Source of the DNA: an uncultured bacterium
Lineage (GTDB): Bacteria; Bacillota; Clostridia; Oscillospirales; Oscillospiraceae
NCBI GenBank assembly: GCA_946548895.1
Contig: CAMNQF010000004.1
Location: forward strand, 1 to 64,000
DNA: 64,000 bases
Direction: 5' to 3'
Shown piece by piece: positions 26,191 through 34,743 of this stretch. Numbering within the stretch: position 1 is the stretch's first letter; the number at the start of each line of letters is the position of its first letter. The position numbers and the translations under genes were made by a program. The notes under the pieces were generated by a model, which did no database searches, was not told the origin of the DNA, and saw nothing but the letters and a program-made list of their open reading frames with translations.

Positions 26191-27623
26191 CTGTGGAGGG
26201 CGCCTACACCAGCGGGAGCCAGACCCTGGAGCTGGGCAAGGATACCTTTACCCTGACCTACGGCGGGGGGAAGGTGGAGGGCAAATATACCGCCCAGTCC
26301 AAGTTCAACTTCATGACCAAGCAGACCTCCACCATCGTCATCCCGGACGCGGACAGCGCCAAGAAACTAGCCGGCGCGGGCGTGTTCCCCGCCTGGTATT
26401 CCTGCATCACCCCCAATGACAAGGACCACACCTTCACCGTCAGCAAGGACGTGTCCTACGCGCTGATGGCCGATACCGATTCTGTCTATGACATCCAGAC
26501 CAAGGCCAACTCCGCTTCCGCCACCGGCTATACCACCACCATCACCGTCAAGGACGACGGCTATGAGAACGTGTACGCCTTTGGCGACTGGGTGGCCGTG
26601 GACAAGGACGGCAAGCTCCACGGCCCCGATGAGTGGGCCAACGGCATGAACTACGCTACCTCCTCTGCCCTGCCGCTGGTCAAGAACGCCGGCGGCGACT
26701 GGGAGCTGAAGGCCGACCTGGCCAGCGGCGTCATGGGCGTGATCTGCTACCATGACGTGGCCGACGCCAAGGATCTGGACAACGTGAAGCCCCTCAAGAC
26801 CTCCTTCTATGTCCCCTATGACAGCGAAAAGCAGTCCGATTCTTTCGACTGGACCCCGGCCTTCCCGGCATCTGAGACCGGCGCGGCCGCGGGCAGGGTC
26901 TACAACACCACCTGCACCGTGGACGGCACGCCGCGGAGCGTCAGCGTCTACACCCCCGCGGGCTATGACGCCGGCAAGGACGGCGGCTATCCCGTGGCCT
27001 ACCTGATCCCCGGCGGCGGCTCCAACTACCTGTCCTGGTTCCAGCAGGGCATGGTCAACAACATCTTTGACAACCTGACCGCTGCGGGCAAGGTGGAGCC
27101 CACCATCCTGGTGTCCATGCAGCGGGAGGATGTCAACGGTGACAATGGCCGCTGCCTGCCCGGCATTATCGCCTGGGTGGAGGCCAACTTCAACGCGGCC
27201 CAGGGGGCCAAAAACCGCGCCCTGGTGGGCGTGTCCATGGGCAGCGTCGCCGCTACCCGGCTGTGGCTGGACGATTCGGAGCGGTTCCAGTATTATGGCT
27301 TCTTCAGCGGCGGCGACAAGGAGACCTTTAAGGGCGCGGGGCAGGAGGGCGCGAAATTTACCTACGGCGAGCTGGACAGCGCGCTGCTGGCCAAGCTGAA
27401 GGCCACGACCTGCTACCTGGGCGGCGGCACCACCGACTTCAATATGTACGAGGGCGACGCCAACTCCGCTTCCGTGACTGATCTGGACGCCTGGATGGAT
27501 CACTACGGCATCACCCACAACGCCAAGGGCGGCGGCAGCTATGACGTGACCGCCGGCGACCACAACTGGCCCATCTGGATGAAGCTGATGATCCCCTGCG
27601 CATCCGATTATCTGTGGAAGTAA
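26184..27623 (+). CDS. CE1-like esterase domain, C-terminal part of the frameshifted gene
   Basis: About 480 residues forming the end of the SLH protein. The first half has carbohydrate-esterase companion features (VKDDGYENVYAFGDW, TSFYVPYDSEK); the second half is an alpha/beta hydrolase of the feruloyl/acetyl-xylan esterase type: YPVAYLIPGGGSNYLSWF, nucleophile elbow GVSMGS, and a final GDHNWPIWMK supplying the likely catalytic His. It would remove acyl or feruloyl groups from cell-wall glycans at the surface. The start position is not a real start codon; the segment is readable only if both upstream frameshifts are absent in the living cell. Confidence 0.65.
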   Translation, partial: GSSVEGAYTSGSQTLELGKDTFTLTYGGGKVEGKYTAQSKFNFMTKQTSTIVIPDADSAKKLAGAGVFPAWYSCITPNDKDHTFTVSKDVSYALMADTDSVYDIQTKANSASATGYTTTITVKDDGYENVYAFGDWVAVDKDGKLHGPDEWANGMNYATSSALPLVKNAGGDWELKADLASGVMGVICYHDVADAKDLDNVKPLKTSFYVPYDSEKQSDSFDWTPAFPASETGAAAGRVYNTTCTVDGTPRSVSVYTPAGYDAGKDGGYPVAYLIPGGGSNYLSWFQQGMVNNIFDNLTAAGKVEPTILVSMQREDVNGDNGRCLPGIIAWVEANFNAAQGAKNRALVGVSMGSVAATRLWLDDSERFQYYGFFSGGDKETFKGAGQEGAKFTYGELDSALLAKLKATTCYLGGGTTDFNMYEGDANSASVTDLDAWMDHYGITHNAKGGGSYDVTAGDHNWPIWMKLMIPCASDYLWK

Positions 27624-27633
27624 CAGATCCCTT

Positions 27634-27666
27634 GGGACGGGGAGCGCGCCCGCGCTTCCCCGTCCC
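27634..27666. terminator. Terminator-like hairpin after the SLH/esterase gene
   Basis: The arms 27634-27643 and 27657-27666 pair over ten bases, 11 bases after the esterase stop codon. There is no T-run, so it may be weak. Confidence 0.5.
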
Positions 27667-27783
27667 CTAAAGGGGCGCCTCATGGGCAGAATAGACAAAA
27701 AATCAACAGTTATTTCGGTGAAAAACGGAATAGACAACAGCTTGAAAATTTGTTAAAGTAGTATTGGTTAAAGTAAATACTCA

Positions 27784-27819
27784 GGAGTGTTACCCTTGTT
27801 CTAATCAAGGGGCATTACC
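27784..27819 (+). promoter_or_regulatory. Ribonucleic antiterminator (RAT) for a BglG/LicT protein
   Basis: Two conserved halves, GGAGTGTTAC (27784-27793) and GGCATTACC (27811-27819), flank a CCTTG/CAAGG stem. This is the layout of the RNA site bound by BglG/LicT/SacY antiterminators. Its 3' end overlaps the terminator stem that begins at 27817, so the two structures exclude each other. The operon downstream encodes a LicT-like protein at 30518. Confidence 0.8.
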
Positions 27820-27875
27820 CGAAGCCATTGAACTCATGCGCTGCTGCGCGTGGTTTATGTGCTTTGGGTTTTTTA
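27817..27875 (+). terminator. Leader terminator controlled by the RAT
   Basis: The arm 27817-27825 pairs with 27861-27869 (nine pairs including one G-U), followed by six T. The long loop contains a small nested hairpin. Binding of the antiterminator to the RAT would sequester the first three bases of the left arm and let transcription enter the PTS operon. Confidence 0.75.
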
Positions 27876-27950
27876 TTTGTATTAGCTGCAAGCGCGCGCG
27901 GCTGCTGTTAATAGAGAACACATATGGACTGTAAGAAAGAGGGGGTACAC

Positions 27951-29594
27951 ATGGTGCAGGACACGGTTTTGACCCAGATTCTCCCGCTGGCTGGCGGGGA
28001 GGACAACATCAGCTCCCTGCGGCAGGAGGGGCAGCGGCTGTTCCTGCGCCTGAAGGACGAGAGCCTGTCCGATCCGGCCGGGCTGGCGGCACTGGGGATC
28101 GTCAAGAGCTGCACCCTGAAAAACGGCCAGCTCCATATCGTTTTGCTGGAAGAAAAGAAGGAGGAAGACAACATGGCAAATAACAAACAAATCGCGGAGC
28201 AAGTGCTGCAAGGCGTGGGCGGCAAGGGAAACATCGCCAACCTGACGCACTGCATGACCCGTCTGCGTTTCAATCTGAAGGACGAGGGCAAGGCGGACAA
28301 GGAAGGGCTGAAGAAAATCGACGGCGTGCTGTCCGTGGTGTCCGCCCCGGGCCAGCTCCAGGTGGTCATCGGCAACAACGTGGACAAAGTCTACGACGTA
28401 CTCTGCTCCATGGGCGGCTTTGAAAAGCAGAAAGCCATCGACGAGAACCTGGACAAGAAGCGCCGGGAACCCGGCGTCAAGGGCACCCTCAAGTGGATTT
28501 TGGGCGGCATCGCCGACGGCGTGTCCGGCTGCGTGGTGCCCCTGATTCCCCTAATTATGGTGGCCGGCCTGCTGCGGATGCTCCCCACCCTGCTGGGCGA
28601 CACCATGGGCATCCTGTCCCGCGAGAGCGATATTTACAAGCTGCTCACCTTCACCGGCGGCGCGGGCCTTTACTTCCTGCCCATTGCCGTGGGCTACACC
28701 GGCGCGAAGAAATTCGGCTGTACCCCCGTTTTGGGCATTCTGCTGGGCGCCATGCTGATCCACCCCGACTTCATGGCCATGGCCACCGCCATGCCGCCTG
28801 AGCCCTTCACCGTGTTCGGCATCCCCTGCACCCTGGTCAACTATTCCCAGACCATCATCCCCATGATCCTGGCCACCTGGGTGATGGGCTATGTGGAGCG
28901 GTTCTTTAAGAAGTACATCCCTGATTTTCTGGCCGCCGTGCTCAATCCGCTGCTGACTATCGTCATCATGATCCCGCTGACCTTCTGCCTGCTGGGCCCC
29001 GTGGGCAGCTGGCTGGGCAACGGCGTCTACTGGCTGCTCAACGGCATCCACTCCGTCTTCGGCCCTGTGGGCTTCGCGCTGGTGTGCGCTTTCTGGCTGC
29101 TGCTGCTCACCTGCGGCCTGCACCAGGTGCTCATTGCCATGGCCATCGTACCCCTGCTGGAGGGCAATCCCGACAGCTTCATTATGGCCGCTTCCGGCCT
29201 GTCCGCCTTTGCCACCTACGGCGTCATCATCGGCGGCTTCCTCAAGGCCAAGAGGGCCGAGACCCGCACCGAGCTGGGTGCGTACTTCCTGTCCAATTTC
29301 CTGGGCGGCGTGGGCGAGCCGGTGCTGTTCGGCTTCATCCTGAAGTATAAGAAGCCCCTGATCGCCCAGATTATCGGCGGTTTCGCCGGGGGCCTGGTGG
29401 CCGGCTTTGCCAACGTCACCGTATTCCAGGCTATGCCCGTGCTGAACTTCCTCAACTTCCTGGGCTACATGGGCCCCGAGCCCCGGTACATCATCTGGGC
29501 AGGCATCTCCGCCGCCGTGTGCGTGGTCGTGGCCGCTGTGGTGACCTTTATCCTGGGCTTTGACGAGGAGCAGGGCGAGCGGCTCCCGGCCTGA
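27951..29594 (+). CDS. PTS glucose/beta-glucoside-type EIIBC with an extra degenerate EIIB domain
   Basis: A 547-residue phosphotransferase permease. Residues about 1-70 resemble an EIIB fold (GGEDNISSLRQEGQRLFLRL, LHIVLLEE) but lack the catalytic Cys. A canonical EIIB follows (GGKGNIANLTHCMTRLRF, phospho-Cys near residue 101), then EIIC with about ten helices (PLIPLIMVAGLL, GGVGEPVLFGFILKYKKPLI). The ATG at 27951 has a GAGGGGG site; a second in-frame ATG at 28173 also has GAAGGAGG and would give a normal EIIBC, so two products are possible. EIIA is encoded separately at 32137. The substrate is unknown; LicT control suggests a beta-glucoside or amino sugar. Confidence 0.82.
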   Translation: MVQDTVLTQILPLAGGEDNISSLRQEGQRLFLRLKDESLSDPAGLAALGIVKSCTLKNGQLHIVLLEEKKEEDNMANNKQIAEQVLQGVGGKGNIANLTHCMTRLRFNLKDEGKADKEGLKKIDGVLSVVSAPGQLQVVIGNNVDKVYDVLCSMGGFEKQKAIDENLDKKRREPGVKGTLKWILGGIADGVSGCVVPLIPLIMVAGLLRMLPTLLGDTMGILSRESDIYKLLTFTGGAGLYFLPIAVGYTGAKKFGCTPVLGILLGAMLIHPDFMAMATAMPPEPFTVFGIPCTLVNYSQTIIPMILATWVMGYVERFFKKYIPDFLAAVLNPLLTIVIMIPLTFCLLGPVGSWLGNGVYWLLNGIHSVFGPVGFALVCAFWLLLLTCGLHQVLIAMAIVPLLEGNPDSFIMAASGLSAFATYGVIIGGFLKAKRAETRTELGAYFLSNFLGGVGEPVLFGFILKYKKPLIAQIIGGFAGGLVAGFANVTVFQAMPVLNFLNFLGYMGPEPRYIIWAGISAAVCVVVAAVVTFILGFDEEQGERLPA

Positions 29595-29625
29595 GACAAT
29601 CCGAACGGCCCACAACTTGATTCTG

Positions 29626-29674
29626 GCAGGGGCGGGCGCGGCGACAAAACGCCGGGCCTGCCCCTGCGCTTTTT
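29626..29674 (+). terminator. Intercistronic terminator after EIIBC
   Basis: Outer arms 29626-29633 and 29660-29667 pair perfectly, the inner part pairs partly, and TTTTT follows at 29670-29674. It probably reduces, rather than stops, expression of the downstream genes. Confidence 0.6.
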
Positions 29675-29686
29675 AGGGAGGAGCTT

Positions 29687-30493
29687 ATGACGACTTTCAC
29701 TTCTGAGCGCGTTTCGGAACATCTGACGCGCATCATCACCCCCTGCGGGGTGTGTATGTACCTGGCCGAGGGGACCCAGCGGGCCGCGCTGATGGACACC
29801 GGCTTCGGCTTCGGCGACCTGCGGGGCTTTGTGGAGTCCCTGACCGATAAGCCCTATGTGGTGCTGCTGTCCCACGGGCACATGGATCACGCCGGGGGCG
29901 CGGGACAGTTTGAGACAGTCTACCTCAACAAGCGGGACTGGAAGTTGGAACAGTGGCACGCCACCCGGGAGCGGCGCGTCTGGGACGTCCGCCACGGCCC
30001 CGGCGGGATGCCGGAGGGGGTCACCGACGATGACTTTCTTCCATCCCGCACTGAGCCCTACCTCCCCATGGGCGAGGAAGATTTGTTTGACCTGGGCGGC
30101 GTGACCATCCGGCCCGTCGCCGTGCCGGGGCACACCATGGGGTCGCTGGTGTTTCTCATCCCGGAGGACCGCGTCGCCATCTTCGGCGACGCCTGCGGGG
30201 AGAACACCCTGCTGCTGTTCGCGGAGAGCGCCCCCATCGCGGCCTACCGGGAGGGGCTGCTCCATCTGCGGGAGTTCGAGGGACAGTATGACACCGTGCT
30301 GCGCAACCACGGGAACTTCCGCTCCCCCAAGCAGATCCTGGCGGACAACATTGAGCTGTGCGGCGACATTCTGAACGGGACAGACGCGGCCATCCCGGAA
30401 AAGTTCTTTGCCCAGGAGGGCCGTCTTGGCCGTCCGAAGGATCACCCCGGCAAGGCAGGCAACATCCTCTATGACCCAAATAAAAAGCGCTGA
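29687..30493 (+). CDS. MBL-fold metallohydrolase
   Basis: A 268-residue metallo-beta-lactamase-fold hydrolase of the cytoplasm. The dinuclear zinc motif HGHMDHAGG is at residues about 63-71, with the later ligands in VPGHTMGS and FGDACGEN. The family covers lactonases, thioesterases and phosphodiesterases, so the reaction cannot be named. A GGAGG site precedes the ATG. The gene lies between EIIBC and the antiterminator, so it probably acts on the imported phosphorylated compound or a product of it. Confidence 0.8.
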   Translation: MTTFTSERVSEHLTRIITPCGVCMYLAEGTQRAALMDTGFGFGDLRGFVESLTDKPYVVLLSHGHMDHAGGAGQFETVYLNKRDWKLEQWHATRERRVWDVRHGPGGMPEGVTDDDFLPSRTEPYLPMGEEDLFDLGGVTIRPVAVPGHTMGSLVFLIPEDRVAIFGDACGENTLLLFAESAPIAAYREGLLHLREFEGQYDTVLRNHGNFRSPKQILADNIELCGDILNGTDAAIPEKFFAQEGRLGRPKDHPGKAGNILYDPNKKR

Positions 30494-30517
30494 GGCGCTT
30501 TGCGAGGAGGGAAAGGT

Positions 30518-31351
30518 GTGAAGATCATAAAAAAGCTCAACAACAATGTGGCGCTGGCAGAGGATGGCGCCGGGAAAGAGCTTGTGGTATTCGGCACCGG
30601 GATCGGTTTTCGTGACGTGCCCTATATCCTGACCGACCTTTCCAAGATCCAGCGGACCTTCTACGATGTCAAGGCGGGCTATGTGGAGCTGGCCGGGAAC
30701 CTGCCGGAGGACATGGTTCTGCTGGCCGCCGACATCGTGGAGCTGGCCCAGTACGAGCTGGACTGTGAGCTCAACCCCAACCTCCCCTTCACGTTGGCCG
30801 ATCACCTGAACTTTGCGCTGGAGCGGTTTAAGGGCGGGCTGGAGGTGTCCACGCCGCTGGCCTATGATGCGGCCCACTTCTACCCCAGGGAGGTGACCCT
30901 GGGGCGGCGGGCGCTGGAGTTAATCCAGCAGAGGAAAGGCGTGGCCCTCCCGGATGACGAGGCTGTGAGCATCGCCCTCCATCTGGTGAACGGAGAGCTG
31001 GAGCACAGCGATATGCACACCACCTTGGCGGCCACCCAGATCATACAGGATATCACCAGGATTATAGAGCAGGATCTGCACTTGACCTTAGATACGGGGA
31101 GTTTCAACTATTCCCGGTTTGTCATGCACATACGGTATCTGCTCCAGCGGCTGGAGCAGGACGACCAGGAGGCCAGCGGCATGAGCGGCGCCCTGCGGCA
31201 GCTGGCGGTTCAATACCCCGACGTCTACAGCTGTACGCTGAAGGTGCGGGATCACCTGTCCATACACTGCAAGCAGCGGTGCAATCAGGATGAGCTGCTG
31301 TATCTGTTTATGCACATCAACCGCTTGAAACACCGCGGTGGGGAGGAATGA
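30518..31351 (+). CDS. licT: BglG/LicT-family transcription antiterminator
   Basis: A 277-residue RNA-binding antiterminator. Residues 1-55 are the CAT domain (KIIKKLNNNVALAEDG, VVFGTGIGF), followed by two PTS-regulation domains with the histidines phosphorylated by EIIB and HPr (LADHLNFALERFKGG, VSIALHLVNGELE, MHIRYLLQRLEQ, VRDHLSIHCKQ). The GTG at 30518 is chosen because GAGGAGGG lies about 7 bases upstream and the protein then starts at the family start. Its target is almost certainly the RAT at 27784-27819. Its stop overlaps the deacetylase start. Confidence 0.9.
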   Translation: MKIIKKLNNNVALAEDGAGKELVVFGTGIGFRDVPYILTDLSKIQRTFYDVKAGYVELAGNLPEDMVLLAADIVELAQYELDCELNPNLPFTLADHLNFALERFKGGLEVSTPLAYDAAHFYPREVTLGRRALELIQQRKGVALPDDEAVSIALHLVNGELEHSDMHTTLAATQIIQDITRIIEQDLHLTLDTGSFNYSRFVMHIRYLLQRLEQDDQEASGMSGALRQLAVQYPDVYSCTLKVRDHLSIHCKQRCNQDELLYLFMHINRLKHRGGEE

Positions 31352-32112
31352 CAATGAAAACGCTCTTGCTCCGGGCGGACGATCTGGGCTTCAGTGAGGC
31401 GGTCAACTGTGGCATTGCCAAGACAGTGCGGGAGGGCCTGATCCGAAACTGCGGCGTGATGGTCAACATGGACGCCACCCGCCACGCGGTGGAGCTGTTC
31501 CGGGACCTGCCCTGCTGCCTGGGCCTGCACTGCAATGTGAGCGTGGGCAGGCCGCTTTGCCCGCCGGATCAAGTGCCCGCGCTGGTGGACGGCAGCGGCG
31601 AATTTTTCAGCGGCAGTTACTATCGGAAAGCGCGGGAGGAGTTCGCCTCTGTGGAGGACTTCCGGCGGGAGCTCACCGCCCAGTACCGGCGGTTTTTGGA
31701 GCTGTTCGGCCGCAAGCCCGCCTATTTCGAGGCCCACGCCGTGGAGAGCAAAAACCTGGGGACCGCCCTGGAACAGGTGGCGGAGGAAAACGGCCTGTTC
31801 TACCAGCCCTCCTTCCAGGACTTCACCCTGGGTGGTATCCGCGTCATCAACACGCCGATGCACAGCATGGAGCCGGATTATGACGCCAGGGCCGCGCTGA
31901 AGCTGGAGCTGTCCAAAGCGGAAGAAGGAAGCTGCCATCTGTATGTGTGCCACCCCGGCTGGCTGGACGCCTACCTGTTGGCCCACACGTCGCTGGCTCT
32001 TCCCCGGGCGGATGAGGCGGATATGCTGTGCGACCCGGCAATTCGGGATTGGTTGGCGGAGCAGGGCTTTACATTGACTACCTATGACCAGTTGGCTGGA
32101 GCAGGGCGGTGA
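31348..32112 (+). CDS. ChbG/YdjC-family carbohydrate deacetylase
   Basis: A 254-residue protein of the YdjC/ChbG family, metal-dependent deacetylases that remove an acetyl group from N-acetylated oligosaccharides such as chitobiose phosphate. Metal and catalytic motifs are visible: LRADDLGFSEAVNCGI, GLHCNVSVGRPL, AYFEAHAVESKN and LYVCHPGWLD. ATG at 31348 overlaps the antiterminator stop (ATGA); a second ATG at 31354 is possible. Its presence suggests that the PTS substrate is acetylated, perhaps an N-acetyl-amino sugar, which is inference. Confidence 0.85.
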   Translation: MTMKTLLLRADDLGFSEAVNCGIAKTVREGLIRNCGVMVNMDATRHAVELFRDLPCCLGLHCNVSVGRPLCPPDQVPALVDGSGEFFSGSYYRKAREEFASVEDFRRELTAQYRRFLELFGRKPAYFEAHAVESKNLGTALEQVAEENGLFYQPSFQDFTLGGIRVINTPMHSMEPDYDARAALKLELSKAEEGSCHLYVCHPGWLDAYLLAHTSLALPRADEADMLCDPAIRDWLAEQGFTLTTYDQLAGAGR

Positions 32113-32136
32113 ATACGATGAAAGGATTTGATTGGT

Positions 32137-32646
32137 ATGGGCTTTTTCGATAAATTGATGGGAAAGGCCAAACATGAGGCCTCCGCGGTGAAGGGCAGGA
32201 AGGTGCTGGCCCCTGTGGGCGGGAACGTGATTCCGCTGGAGGAATTCCCGGACGCGGTGTTCAGCCAGGGCATACTCGGCCCAGGGTGCGGCATTCTGCC
32301 CGCCGGGGAGACGGTTGTCTCCCCCTTTGACGGCACGGTCACCCAGCTGACCGATACCATGCACGCCGTCGGCGTCACCAGCGCGGGGGGTGTGGAGGTG
32401 CTCATCCATGTGGGCGTGGACACGGTGGAAATGGCTGGGAACGGCTTTCGCTCCCTGGTGAAGCAGGGTCAAAAGCTCCGCGCGGGAGACCCGTTGATTC
32501 AATTTGACCGGGGCGCGATTCGAGCGGCGGGACACGCCGACGCGGTGGCCATCGTTGTGACCAACAGCGACGAGTTTTCCGCGGTGGAGCTGAGGGGGGC
32601 CGGCACAGTAGCCGCCGGGGAGCCAATTCTTGAAGCCGTCAAGTAG
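32137..32646 (+). CDS. PTS EIIA, glucose-type
   Basis: A 169-residue glucose-family EIIA. The fold is recognisable from VLAPVGGNVIPLEEFPDAVF, with the two active-site histidines in TMHAVGVTS (about 76) and LIHVGVDTVEM (about 91, the phospho-His). It receives phosphate from HPr and passes it to the EIIB domain of the permease at 27951. ATG at 32137 is preceded by AAAGGA; a TTG three codons earlier is less likely. Being separate from EIIBC but in the same operon, it completes the permease. Confidence 0.9.
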   Translation: MGFFDKLMGKAKHEASAVKGRKVLAPVGGNVIPLEEFPDAVFSQGILGPGCGILPAGETVVSPFDGTVTQLTDTMHAVGVTSAGGVEVLIHVGVDTVEMAGNGFRSLVKQGQKLRAGDPLIQFDRGAIRAAGHADAVAIVVTNSDEFSAVELRGAGTVAAGEPILEAVK

Positions 32647-32702
32647 AAGCCGCCTGTCAAGCAGCGCCGCCAGTGCTTATCCTTGTAAATGGAGGGATTT
32701 TG

Positions 32703-34181
32703 ATGGATCACCGAACGGAAATCTTAGATTTGCGCACAGCGCTGGACGTGCTGCGGGGCACCCCCGGCCAGCTTGTGGAGACCAGCGTGGAGGTAGACCC
32801 CGCCGCCGAGCTGTCCGGCGTGTACCGCTATGTGGGGGCGGGCGGCACCGTCATGCGCCCCACCACCGTGGACGGCCCCGCCATGGTGTTCCACAACGTG
32901 AAGGGCCACCCCGGCGCGTCGGTGGCCATCGGCGTGCTGGCCAGCCGCGCCCGGGTGGCCAACCTGTTCGGCTGCAGAAAGGAGGAGCTGGGCCATCTGG
33001 TGCAGTCCTGCGCCGCCAACCCCATCCAGCCCATCGTGGTGGACGGCCCCGCCCCCTGCCAGGAGGCCGTCCACCGGGCAAGCGCCCCGGACTTTGACCT
33101 TTTTCAGCTCATCCCCGCCCCGACGAATACCCCGGTGGACGCGGGGCCATACATCACCCTGGGGATGTGCTACGCTACCCACCCGGACACCGGGCTGTCC
33201 GACGTGACCATCCATCGGATGTGCATCCAGGGGAAGGACGAGCTGTCCATCTTCCTCCAGCCCGGTTCCCGGCACATCGGGGCCATGGCCGAGCGGGCCA
33301 CCGAGCTGAACCAGCCCCTGCCCATCTCGGTGTCCATCGGCGTGGACCCGGCCATCGAGGTGCTGTCCTGCTTCGAGCCGCCCACGACGCCGCTGGGCTT
33401 CAACGAGCTGTCCATCGCCGGAGCGCTGCGCCAGCGGCCTGTGGAGCTGGTGAAGTGCGTGTCCGTCAATGAGCACGCCATTGCCAACGCGGAATATGTA
33501 ATCGAAGGCGAAATTTTGCCGGGGAGTAATCACATCGTCGAGGATCAGAACTCCCGCACAGGCTTTGCCATGCCGGAGTTCCCCGGCTATAACGGCCCCG
33601 CCTCCCACGAGTGCTGGCTGCTGAAGGTGAAGGCCGTTACACACCGCCAAAACCCCATCATGCAGACCTGCATCGGCCCCAGTGAGGAGCACGTCAATAT
33701 GGCGGGCATCCCCACCGAAGCGTCCATTTTGAGTATGACCGGCAAGGCCCTGCCGGGGAAGGTGGTTAATTGCTACGCCCACCGTTCCGGCGGCGGCAAA
33801 TACATGGCCGTCCTTCAGTGCAGAAAGACCGTCCACACCGACGAGGGCAAGCAGCGGCAGGCCGCGCTTCTGGCCTTCTCCGCCTTCCCGGAGCTGAAGC
33901 ACGTGATTTTGGTGGATGAGGACGTGGACATTTTCGACCCCAACGACGTACTGTGGGCCATGAATACCCGGTTCCAGGGGGATAGGGACATCATCACCAT
34001 CCCCGGTGTGCGCTGCCACCCGCTGGATCCCAGCTCCAGCTCAGATTACTCCTCTTCCATCACAGACGTGGGAATGTCCTGCAAGACCATTTTTGACTGC
34101 ACCGTGCCCTTCCATTTGAAAGACCGTTTTCACCGCGCCCCCTTCCTGGACGTTGACCCGGAGAGGTGGCTCCATGGCTGA
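32703..34181 (+). CDS. ubiD: UbiD-family prenyl-FMN decarboxylase
   Basis: A 492-residue UbiD-like reversible decarboxylase that uses prenylated FMN, with aromatic or unsaturated acids as usual substrates. Family signatures include DVTIHRMCIQGKDELSIF, SRHIGAMAERATE, AIEGEIL-type cofactor-site sequence (YVIEGEILPGSNH) and PEFPGYNGPASHECWLLKVK with the acidic active-site residues. The ATG at 32703 has GGAGGG upstream. The UbiX that makes its cofactor overlaps its end, and an LpdD-like protein follows, the set found with phenolic-acid decarboxylases such as gallate decarboxylase. It lies only 56 bases after the PTS EIIA, with no terminator between. Confidence 0.88.
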   Translation: MDHRTEILDLRTALDVLRGTPGQLVETSVEVDPAAELSGVYRYVGAGGTVMRPTTVDGPAMVFHNVKGHPGASVAIGVLASRARVANLFGCRKEELGHLVQSCAANPIQPIVVDGPAPCQEAVHRASAPDFDLFQLIPAPTNTPVDAGPYITLGMCYATHPDTGLSDVTIHRMCIQGKDELSIFLQPGSRHIGAMAERATELNQPLPISVSIGVDPAIEVLSCFEPPTTPLGFNELSIAGALRQRPVELVKCVSVNEHAIANAEYVIEGEILPGSNHIVEDQNSRTGFAMPEFPGYNGPASHECWLLKVKAVTHRQNPIMQTCIGPSEEHVNMAGIPTEASILSMTGKALPGKVVNCYAHRSGGGKYMAVLQCRKTVHTDEGKQRQAALLAFSAFPELKHVILVDEDVDIFDPNDVLWAMNTRFQGDRDIITIPGVRCHPLDPSSSSDYSSSITDVGMSCKTIFDCTVPFHLKDRFHRAPFLDVDPERWLHG

Positions 34182-34743
34182 ACGGCTGATTGTGGGCGTC
34201 AGCGGGGCCAGCGGCGCGCCTTTGGCGGTGGAGCTGCTGCGGCAGCTCCGCGATAGCCACCCCGAAATTGAGACCCACCTGGTGGTGAGCCGGGGCGGGG
34301 CGCTGACCCTCCGGCTGGAGTGCGGCATGGAACTGGACGAGCTGAAAGTCCTGGCCTCCGTATTCCATGAAAGCGGCGCCATCGGCGCGTCTATCGCCAG
34401 CGGCAGCTTCCCTACCATGGGCATGGTGGTGGTCCCGTGCAGCATGAAAACCGTGGCGGGCATCGTGTCCGGCTACTCGGACAACCTGCTGCTCCGGGCC
34501 GCCGACGTGTGCCTGAAGGAGCGGCGCAAGCTGGTGCTGGTGGCCCGGGAAAGCCCGCTGTCTACCGTCCATCTGCGCAACCTCTGCGAGGCCAGTCAGC
34601 TGGGGGCGGTGATCGTCCCGCCCATGCTGGCCTACTATAACCATCCCGGCACTGTAGGCGAGATGGCCCGGTACATTGTCCGGCGTATTTTGAGCCAGTT
34701 TGGCCTGGGCGGGGACGGATACCAATGGGAGGGCATGGAGTGA
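34174..34743 (+). CDS. ubiX: UbiX-family flavin prenyltransferase
   Basis: A 189-residue UbiX/PAD1-type enzyme that attaches a dimethylallyl group to FMN to make the UbiD cofactor. The N-terminus IVGVSGASGAPLAVELLRQL is the FMN/phosphate site; PCSMKTVAGIVSGYSDNLLLRA and KLVLVARESPLS are characteristic. The ATG at 34174 has GGAGAGG upstream and overlaps the ubiD end by 8 bases. Its own stop overlaps the next gene, so all three are translated together. Confidence 0.92.
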   Translation: MAERLIVGVSGASGAPLAVELLRQLRDSHPEIETHLVVSRGGALTLRLECGMELDELKVLASVFHESGAIGASIASGSFPTMGMVVVPCSMKTVAGIVSGYSDNLLLRAADVCLKERRKLVLVARESPLSTVHLRNLCEASQLGAVIVPPMLAYYNHPGTVGEMARYIVRRILSQFGLGGDGYQWEGME

